This document shows, piece by piece, positions 1-4,647 of a stretch of DNA of 5,564 nt. Every line of letters starts with the position of its first letter. Within the stretch, counting starts at the first letter, position 1. The translations under genes and the position numbers were made by a program. Source of the DNA: Parcubacteria group bacterium (GTDB lineage Bacteria > Patescibacteriota > Minisyncoccia > Phycocordibacterales > Phycocordibacteraceae); NCBI GenBank assembly GCA_028286505.1, contig JAQBRK010000026.1, positions 1-5,564 on the forward strand, read 5' to 3'. The notes beneath the pieces were generated by a model. The model saw only the letters and a list, made by a program, of their open reading frames with translations. It was not told the DNA's origin and made no database searches.

Positions 1-1477
1 GCTCTTTGAGTTCTTCGACCGACCCGACAACGACCCGCTCGGTGCCATCTTCGGTCTGCCACACCGGGAGCGGGGTGCCCCAGTAGCGCTCGCGCGATAT
101 CGCCCAATCCTTCGCGTTCGCGAGCCATTCTCCCATGCGCCCCTGTTGTATATGCGAGGGTTCCCAGTGCACCTTGTTGTTCTCCTCGAGCAAAGTCTCA
201 CGAAGGTCGGTCATCCGGATGAACCACGAATCACGTGCGTAATAAATGAGACGGTTCTTGCTGCGCCAGCAGTGCGGGTAGGAGTGCGTGTAGTTCTCTT
301 TTGAGAACAAAAGCCCGCGACTCTGGAGCTCTTTAAGAACTTCAACATTCGTTTCCGCGTCGATGACGGACTTCCCTTCGAGGAATCCTGTACCGGCAAT
401 AAAGGTACCGTCAGGAGCTACCAGATGGACCTTAGGGAGCCCGACTTTCTGACCCAGGTCGAAGTCTTCCTGTCCGTACATGACTGCCGTATGCACGATA
501 CCGGTACCGTCTTCGGTATTCACGAAGTCGGCAGGATATATGGTGTAGGCATTCTCGAATTTTGCTTTTTCGGCATCGGGCGCAAGTTGGGATGCGAACG
601 GATAGAGCGGTTTGTATTTCTTCCCGATAAGTTCTGCCGCAGAACGCCCTCCCGTGCGCGTCCAGCCTTCACCAAGTTTCTTTCCGGCAAGCGCGTCCGC
701 AATGACGATTCGCGCACTGTCGTTTTCATAAACTCCATACGCCACCTTTTCTCCTACTGCGAGCCCAACGTTACCTGGAAGGGTCCAGGGTGTGGTCGTC
801 CACGCGAGTACGAATGTTCCAGGTTCATCCATCAGCTCGAACTTTGCCGTAAGCGAAAGGTCTTTTACGTCTTCGTAACCTTGGGCGAGCTCATGGGAAG
901 ACAGCGCTGTTCCGCACTTCACGCACCATGGAAGGACTTTGTAATCCTTGTAGAGGCGACCGTCTCCATCTATTTTTTTAACTATAGAAAAAACGGATTC
1001 CATGAATGGAGCGTTTAGCGTGAAGTACGCCGTCTTCTGGTCCACCCAATACCCCATTCGCTCGCTGAAGCGCTCCCACTCGTGAATATAGGTATAGACG
1101 CTCTCGCGGCACTTCGCATTAAACTCAGCGATACCGTACGTCTCGATGTCTTGCTTCCCCGAGAACCCGAGCTGTTTTTCAACTTCGAGTTCGACCGGAA
1201 GACCGTGAGTGTCCCAGCCGCCTCGGCGCGGCACGCGGAAGCCGCGCATGGTCTTATAGCGCGGTATCGCGTCCTTGAACGCACGAGTCTCGAAGTGACC
1301 TACGTGAGGCGGGCCGTTGGCACCCGGAGGGCCTTCGTAAAAAATAAAAGGTTTCTTTTCGCTTCCTCGCTCGCGTGCCTTCTGGGCAATACCGTTTGCC
1401 TCCCAAAACGCGAGCACGTCTTCCTCGCGCTTCGCAGCATCTGACTTCTCTACCGCGTCGGTATCCATATCGGCCAT
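1..1477 (-). CDS. ileS: Isoleucyl-tRNA synthetase, N-terminal 492 residues (partial, runs off left edge)
   Basis: Charges tRNA-Ile with isoleucine in the cytoplasm and hydrolyses mischarged Val-tRNA-Ile. The frame was read by hand and stays open for 492 codons to the window edge. Visible motifs: class I signature HVGH (residues 58-61, within GPPGANGPPHVGHF), GWDTHGLPVE (87-96), CVKCG zinc knuckle (185-189), the editing-domain (CP1) threonine-rich WTTTPWTLP (226-234), GTGIVHTAVMYGQEDF (about 324-339, keeping the editing aspartate), HSYPHCWRS (398-406), and DWAISRERYWGTPLPVW (457-473). The KMSKS loop and anticodon-binding domain lie outside the window. The fourth zinc ligand, normally Cys, is Ser406. 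The SYPHCWRS and GSVEEL stretches resemble eukaryotic/archaeal-like IleRS more than the E. coli type (judged from memory, not alignment). The start is the ATG at 1477; a second in-frame ATG at 1468 is possible. Only a weak AGGA lies upstream, 10 bases from the ATG. The gene follows a terminator by 29 bases, so it probably has its own promoter. Confidence 0.97.
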   Translation of the reverse strand, partial: MADMDTDAVEKSDAAKREEDVLAFWEANGIAQKARERGSEKKPFIFYEGPPGANGPPHVGHFETRAFKDAIPRYKTMRGFRVPRRGGWDTHGLPVELEVEKQLGFSGKQDIETYGIAEFNAKCRESVYTYIHEWERFSERMGYWVDQKTAYFTLNAPFMESVFSIVKKIDGDGRLYKDYKVLPWCVKCGTALSSHELAQGYEDVKDLSLTAKFELMDEPGTFVLAWTTTPWTLPGNVGLAVGEKVAYGVYENDSARIVIADALAGKKLGEGWTRTGGRSAAELIGKKYKPLYPFASQLAPDAEKAKFENAYTIYPADFVNTEDGTGIVHTAVMYGQEDFDLGQKVGLPKVHLVAPDGTFIAGTGFLEGKSVIDAETNVEVLKELQSRGLLFSKENYTHSYPHCWRSKNRLIYYARDSWFIRMTDLRETLLEENNKVHWEPSHIQQGRMGEWLANAKDWAISRERYWGTPLPVWQTEDGTERVVVGSVEELKE

Positions 1478-1486
1478 GATGAACTC

Positions 1487-1492
1487 ATCCTA
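1487..1492 (-). promoter_or_regulatory. Possible -10 box of ileS (TAGGAT)
   Basis: On the minus strand TAGGAT matches 4 of 6 bases of TATAAT and ends 9 bases before the ileS ATG. No convincing -35 box is seen; the matching position is T-rich because it overlaps the terminator tail. If used, the transcript would start within about 3 bases of the ATG. The same bases can also be read as a weak AGGA ribosome-binding site with a 10-base spacer, and the two readings compete. A promoter here is needed if the terminator at 1507-1540 is efficient. Confidence 0.35.
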
Positions 1493-1506
1493 GCGTTTAA
1501 GCCGCG

Positions 1507-1540
1507 AAAAAGAAACGGATGCACCGAGAGGCGCATCCGT
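1507..1540 (-). terminator. Intrinsic terminator after the 106-residue gene
   Basis: Read on the minus strand, ACGGATGC (1540-1533) pairs perfectly with GCATCCGT (1522-1515) around a 10-base loop. A T-rich tail follows at 1514-1507 (TTCTTTTT). The stem begins inside the TAA stop codon of the upstream gene (1542-1540). It separates that gene from ileS. Confidence 0.85.
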
Positions 1541-1860
1541 TAGTTCTCGTCAGTTTTGAAAGCCGTATCCGTAAGCAGGGTGCCCCATGCGGAGGTCCCA
1601 GGGCTTTTGACGCTGATGAGATGAACCCTGCGAACGCCGAGCGAAGGGAACGCATTCGCCAAGAGCTCTTCGATCGCCTCTTCGGTCATATCATCGGCCG
1701 TGAGAAACAGCCGGGATTCTCCGTCGTGCCGCTCTGTCCCGAACGGCACGGCAATGAGCGGGAACTCGAGTGCATCTTCGCCTTCGAGCGACCTCATAGC
1801 CTCTGCAAAAGAGGCAATAGCGGCGGTCCATATCCTCTTTATTCTCTTTTCTTCCGCCAT
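1540..1860 (-). CDS. Unknown small acidic protein (106 aa)
   Basis: Not recognised. The start is the ATG at 1860, encoding MAEEKRIKRIW, because a strong AAGGAG (1867-1872) sits 6 bases upstream and a TATACT promoter lies just beyond it. An in-frame ATG at 1914 is rejected because it would lie upstream of the predicted transcription start, at the foot of the previous terminator. No signal peptide, membrane segment, Cys or zinc motif is visible. The pattern suggests a small alpha/beta fold: N-terminal amphipathic helix (about 5-25), strand EFPLIAVPFG (about 32-41), strand plus helix (about 49-70, rich in Glu/Asp), strand VRRVHLISV (about 76-84) and a loose tail. The fold is inference. It is a single-gene unit with its own promoter and terminator between the argS and ileS units. 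Gene reality is supported by this architecture; the function is unknown. Confidence 0.8.
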   Translation of the reverse strand: MAEEKRIKRIWTAAIASFAEAMRSLEGEDALEFPLIAVPFGTERHDGESRLFLTADDMTEEAIEELLANAFPSLGVRRVHLISVKSPGTSAWGTLLTDTAFKTDEN

Positions 1861-1886
1861 GCAAAGCTCCTTCTGCTGCGGGCCGC

Positions 1887-1914
1887 AGTATACCCATAAA
1901 TCGTTCCATAGCAA
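1887..1914 (-). promoter_or_regulatory. Sigma70-type promoter of the 106-residue gene
   Basis: On the minus strand, TTGCTA (1914-1909, 4 of 6 matches to TTGACA) and TATACT (1892-1887, 5 of 6 matches to TATAAT) are separated by 16 bases. The expected start near 1880 gives a leader of about 20 bases holding the AAGGAG site. The -35 box overlaps the T-tail of the preceding terminator. Confidence 0.65.
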
Positions 1915-1940
1915 AAGGCCCGGCGCGTGAGCGCCGGGCC
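1913..1940 (-). terminator. Strong GC terminator ending the argS/130-residue unit
   Basis: Perfect 10-bp inverted repeat: GGCCCGGCGC (1940-1931 on the minus strand) pairs with GCGCCGGGCC (1926-1917) around a four-base TCAC loop. TTTT follows (1916-1913). The T-tract is short, but the stem is very stable. It lies 19 bases past the stop codon of the ~130-residue gene. Confidence 0.8.
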
Positions 1941-1959
1941 TTGGTTTCGATGGTGGTGA

Positions 1960-2352
1960 CTAGTGACGACGAATGCCGGGACGTTTGCCGACGAGCCGCG
2001 GACGTTGCCGTTCCGGTTCGCTGCCTTCCTTCTGGCGTGAGGATTTGGCGCCGGCGGTAGGTGCGGTGTCCAGGGCGTCCTTCGCGCGCTTGAGCGCAAA
2101 GGCCTGCTCGATAGAAGCGTAGGAATATGCGGGAATCTTCGGCTTCTGCGGCGAATGATCGAGCGAGGTCGAGTATTCCTCGAGATACTGCTCGAGCGCT
2201 TCGGCAGAAATCCCTTTGCGGGAGCCGACATGAGCGAGGAAGTTTTTATCCGAGGTAAACCCGGAGTATTTGGCGGCGAGAACGACCGGGTTCTCAGCCT
2301 CAGCCTCGGCTTTGGTCCTGACATTGTCCGAAAGCAATTCGTAGCCTCCCAT
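1960..2352 (-). CDS. Unknown protein with basic C-terminal tail (130 aa)
   Basis: Not recognised. The ATG at 2352 starts MGGYELLSDNVRTK. Visible parts are a charged, Ala/Glu-rich N-terminal region (about 1-35), a Tyr/Ser/Lys/Phe-containing middle (SGFTSDKNFLAHVGS), a predicted helix (SAEALEQYLEEY, about 49-60), a Pro-rich linker (HSPQKPKIPAYSY), a second helix (about 80-93) and an Arg/Lys-rich tail (about 104-130). There is no membrane segment, signal peptide or Cys pair. A basic, probably disordered tail could contact nucleic acid, but this is only inference. It follows argS by 74 bases with no convincing terminator between, so it is probably cotranscribed with argS. The start is uncertain: no Shine-Dalgarno precedes the ATG, whereas GGGAGG sits 7 bases before an in-frame TTG at 2337. 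That start would give 125 residues. A longer ORF in another frame here has Arg/Pro/Ser-rich shadow composition. Confidence 0.72.
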   Translation of the reverse strand: MGGYELLSDNVRTKAEAEAENPVVLAAKYSGFTSDKNFLAHVGSRKGISAEALEQYLEEYSTSLDHSPQKPKIPAYSYASIEQAFALKRAKDALDTAPTAGAKSSRQKEGSEPERQRPRLVGKRPGIRRH

Positions 2353-2356
2353 ATTT

Positions 2357-2375
2357 GTCGCACGTCATGCGCGAC
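2357..2375 (-). promoter_or_regulatory. Hairpin immediately before the 130-residue gene
   Basis: On the minus strand, GTCGCGC pairs with GTGCGAC (seven pairs, one G-U) around an ATGAC loop. The stem ends four bases before the ATG at 2352. No T-tract follows, so it is not a normal terminator. It could affect ribosome access or protect an RNA end. A second short hairpin (stem 6 bp, 2390-2406) lies just upstream in the same gap and also lacks a T-tract on this strand. Confidence 0.4.
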
Positions 2376-2426
2376 CTGTTTGCTACCGTAGCGCCACTGC
2401 GGCGCTTTCGCAAGCTAACTTATGCA

Positions 2427-4079
2427 CTACATCCGTTCCGGTGTCGGAATCGCAAGGATGCGGAGACCATTCTCCATGGTCGTTACGAATGCTTTTGCTA
2501 CCGCTAGTTTGTAGTTCTCATAGTCTCCGCCGAGTATTCGCTCCTGCGCATAAAAGGAATTCCACTCTCCGGCGAGCTGCGTGAGGTACTGCGTTATCTT
2601 CTGCGGTGCATTTTCGCGCGCGGCTTCCGCCGCAACTCCGGGGAAACGAACGAGAAGGCGTTCTAGCTTGTAGGGCGTCGCTGGCGCAGCTTCTTCTGGC
2701 TTCGCTTCCACCTGCGCTTGAGCAAGCACCGAACGTGCACGCACGAGCGCGTATTGAAGGTAAGGTCCCGAGTCGCCGTCGAGCGAAAGCGAGGTCTCGG
2801 GGTCGAAGATGATGTCACCGCCCGGTGCCTGACGCAGGATCATGTATTTGATGGCTCCGATAGCAACCTGCTGTGCGATGAGCGGGTCGTCGTTCTTCTC
2901 GCTCGCTTTGGTGCGTACATCTTCAATAAGTTCGGCAGCAGTAATGACGTTACCCTCGCGGGAAGACATCTTTCCGGACGTTAGCCTGAGAAATCCATGC
3001 GGAACATGCGTGGTTTTTGCTCCGACCAGTGGAGCCAACTCCTCGAGTGCCGCCTTCACCACGGCGAAGTGACCTACCTGCTCGGCAGCGGTAAGAATGT
3101 AGCGGACATCATTCGGCACACGCTCTTCCACAAGGAAAGCGAGCCCGACTTCTTTTGCTTCGTAGGTCGGCGTGCCTTTGCTCGTGATGAATACGAGCGT
3201 ATGCAAACCGCTCCTCTCGCCGTCATAGATGACCGCGCCTTCACTCTCTTTGAAAATCCCCTTCGCAAGACCATCACGGACAAGTTCTAGACCGGGACCC
3301 GCAGTCTCGCTTTCGAAAAAGAAATAATCGAAGTGCGTATCAAGAAGCGCGTACAGATTCCGAAAGGCTTCAGTGGATATTTCGCGTCCGCGGCGCCACA
3401 GATTCATGAGTTCGCCATCCTCACCTATATAAATCGCGCGATTGAGTTCATCTATTTCTTTTTTTGCGTCTTCACTCTCTTCGTATGCACGCGAACCATG
3501 CGCATATGCTTCTCCTATTTCCTTTGCATCATTCGGTTCCACGATACCTTTACTCCTTAGGCCCCAAAGTGCCTTGGCGACATGCGGGCCAACATCCCCT
3601 CCGTAGCTATCACGGATAACCGTGGCGCCGCTATTCTCGATTACACGTGAGAGCGTTTCTCCGATGACCGTGCTCATGAGATGTCCGATGTGCATTTCCT
3701 TGAACGGGTTCGGGCAAGAGTATTCTATGGAATACCGCTTCCCTTCCTTTGCCGACCCGCGTCCCCAATCGGCACCAAGCACGGCAATCTCTTTCACGAT
3801 TCCCGTAAACACCGGGCGTGCGAGCGTAAAGTTGATGAACCCCGGACCCGCAGTTTTGACTGATTCAACTGCCTCCCCAAGTACGTCACGCAGGTGCGAA
3901 GCCAGCTCTTCGGCAAGCTCCTTCGGGTTCCGCCCGAGCGATTTTGCAGCTGCAAGCGCCGCGTTCGTAGCGTAATCGCCGTGCGCAAGGTCTGCAGGCC
4001 ATTCGACCGCGAACGAAACATCGGACGCACCGGCTTGCGTTAGCGCCTTGGCAATTGCTTCGCGGATGGTGTCCTCCAT
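2427..4079 (-). CDS. argS: Arginyl-tRNA synthetase (complete, 550 aa)
   Basis: Class I synthetase that joins arginine to tRNA-Arg in the cytoplasm. Domains in order: N-terminal Add-1 tRNA D-loop-recognition domain with HGDYATNAAL (33-42), catalytic Rossmann core with NPFKEMHIGH (124-133, HIGH at 130-133) and GGDVGPHVAKALWG (160-173), KMSSR loop (370-374, within TSGKMSSREGNVI), then the helical DALR anticodon-binding domain (from about 440, DSGPYLQYALVRARS) ending in the family-typical PERM. Length fits the family (E. coli about 577). The intact KMSSR loop is notable because many bacterial ArgRS have a degenerate one. The HIGH context resembles CPR and eukaryotic-type enzymes (family knowledge from memory). 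The start at 4079 is fixed by the conserved N-terminus. The TATACT box 7 bases before the ATG and the lack of any upstream Shine-Dalgarno suggest a leaderless mRNA. It is the first gene of a likely two-gene unit. Confidence 0.98.
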   Translation of the reverse strand: MEDTIREAIAKALTQAGASDVSFAVEWPADLAHGDYATNAALAAAKSLGRNPKELAEELASHLRDVLGEAVESVKTAGPGFINFTLARPVFTGIVKEIAVLGADWGRGSAKEGKRYSIEYSCPNPFKEMHIGHLMSTVIGETLSRVIENSGATVIRDSYGGDVGPHVAKALWGLRSKGIVEPNDAKEIGEAYAHGSRAYEESEDAKKEIDELNRAIYIGEDGELMNLWRRGREISTEAFRNLYALLDTHFDYFFFESETAGPGLELVRDGLAKGIFKESEGAVIYDGERSGLHTLVFITSKGTPTYEAKEVGLAFLVEERVPNDVRYILTAAEQVGHFAVVKAALEELAPLVGAKTTHVPHGFLRLTSGKMSSREGNVITAAELIEDVRTKASEKNDDPLIAQQVAIGAIKYMILRQAPGGDIIFDPETSLSLDGDSGPYLQYALVRARSVLAQAQVEAKPEEAAPATPYKLERLLVRFPGVAAEAARENAPQKITQYLTQLAGEWNSFYAQERILGGDYENYKLAVAKAFVTTMENGLRILAIPTPERM

Positions 4080-4083
4080 TACC

Positions 4084-4131
4084 GCGAGTATACGCCATTA
4101 CTTCGTTGCGAGTAATCGAGCCAGGAAGTAA
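4084..4131. repeat. Short direct and inverted repeats over the argS promoter
   Basis: On the plus strand, GCGAGTA occurs at 4084-4090 (covering part of the -10 box) and again at 4108-4114. ATTACT (4097-4102) and AGTAAT (4111-4116) form an inverted repeat just upstream of the -10, and a further AGTAA lies at 4127-4131. This spacing looks like binding sites for a regulator, but the elements are only 5-7 bases long and could be chance. Confidence 0.35.
4087..4092 (-). promoter_or_regulatory. -10 box of argS (TATACT), 7 bases from the start codon
   Basis: TATACT on the minus strand matches TATAAT at 5 of 6 positions and is identical to the -10 of the 106-residue gene. No good -35 is present at 16-18 bases (TTACTC at 17 is poor). 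Only 7 bases (CGCGGTA) separate it from the argS ATG, so transcription would begin at or next to the start codon. It lies between the terminator at 4153-4188 and argS, where a promoter is expected. Confidence 0.6.
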
Positions 4132-4152
4132 CTAGTGCCCTTGGGGCGGCAG

Positions 4153-4188
4153 AAAAAAGTGAACGCGCCCTTGTTACGGGGCGCGCTC
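4153..4188 (-). terminator. Strong intrinsic terminator ending the glyA/140-residue unit
   Basis: On the minus strand, GAGCGCGCCC (4188-4179) pairs with GGGCGCGTTC (4170-4161) over 10 pairs including one G-U, with an 8-base loop. AC and then six T (4158-4153) follow. The TAA stop of the upstream gene (4176-4174) lies in the loop, so the stem is formed partly from the last codons. Confidence 0.92.
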
Positions 4189-4596
4189 TTTAGGTTTCGG
4201 TTTTCCTGCTCTTTTCGGCAAGCGGCCCAGTCTTTTCTTGGCGTAGCTCCTGAGACAATCCGCAACGTTATACGTCACGCCCGAACGCCTATCTCGGACG
4301 GTACGATACCGGCCGACATGGCTCATCAGAGGGTCCCACCACACTTTGGTGGTATCCTCGAACTTTTCCATGAGGTCGATATGCTCAAGGTACTCGACGG
4401 TCATCATGATGCGTTTATTCCACGATGAAGGCTGTATGTCGGAACTGTGATCGTCGGCCTCGCGAGCCAACTCTTGGAACCGTTCGTCGGGAATGTCTTG
4501 CTGTTTATGGAAACGAAGAACAAGTGCAAGGAGCAACGCGTCTTCGTAGTCTTTATAGACCTTGATTTTTAGTTTGCGCTTCTTGCGGACCGGCAT
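4174..4596 (-). CDS. Unknown basic protein (140 aa)
   Basis: Not recognised. The start chosen is the ATG at 4596 (MPVRKKRKLKIKVY), because GGGAG (4607-4603) is 6 bases upstream. It would directly abut the alternative ATG at 4602 (two residues longer), which is too close. The protein has a Lys/Arg-rich N-terminus (3-13), a compact and probably helical core (about 14-100) with a Trp-containing segment SSWNKRIMMTVEYLEHIDLMEKF and a KVWWDPLMSHVGRYRTV segment, then a basic tail rich in Lys, Arg and Pro (about 115-140). No signal peptide or membrane span is visible. Clusters of basic residues at both ends fit an RNA-, DNA- or ribosome-associated protein, but this is inference only. It follows glyA by 51 bases with no terminator between, so cotranscription is likely, and it ends at a strong terminator. 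Confidence 0.8.
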   Translation of the reverse strand: MPVRKKRKLKIKVYKDYEDALLLALVLRFHKQQDIPDERFQELAREADDHSSDIQPSSWNKRIMMTVEYLEHIDLMEKFEDTTKVWWDPLMSHVGRYRTVRDRRSGVTYNVADCLRSYAKKRLGRLPKRAGKPKPKERAP

Positions 4597-4647
4597 GGTC
4601 ATCTCCCACTGAACTGGGGCTACGCTAGCACGTGCCGTGTTCTGCCG

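Noticed and set aside
425..1018. 197-codon open frame on the plus strand
   Set aside because: It lies wholly antisense to ileS, whose catalytic and editing motifs are read continuously on the minus strand; the plus-strand translation is Cys/Phe/Arg-rich with no recognisable motif.
1478..1539. T-box riboswitch before ileS (or argS)
   Set aside because: The gaps are too short and no TGGNACC-type T-box sequence or specifier stem is visible.
1861..1914. Upstream ATG at 1914 extending the 106-residue protein by 18 residues
   Set aside because: It sits inside the -35 region, upstream of the predicted transcription start, and lacks a ribosome-binding site; ATG 1860 has AAGGAG at ideal spacing.
1839..2363. 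174-codon minus-strand frame overlapping the 130-residue gene
   Set aside because: Its Arg/Pro/Ser-rich product looks like an out-of-frame shadow, and it runs through the terminator at 1913-1940 and the promoter of the next gene.
2390..2406. Hairpin after argS as an intrinsic terminator
   Set aside because: It has a 6-bp stem with no T-tract on the minus strand; the gap is better read as an internal spacer of an argS/130-residue unit.
3450..3475. Run of seven A (minus strand) in argS as a programmed frameshift site
   Set aside because: The zero frame gives a full-length, well-conserved ArgRS, and shifted frames stop within a few codons; a similar A run in ileS is likewise read normally.
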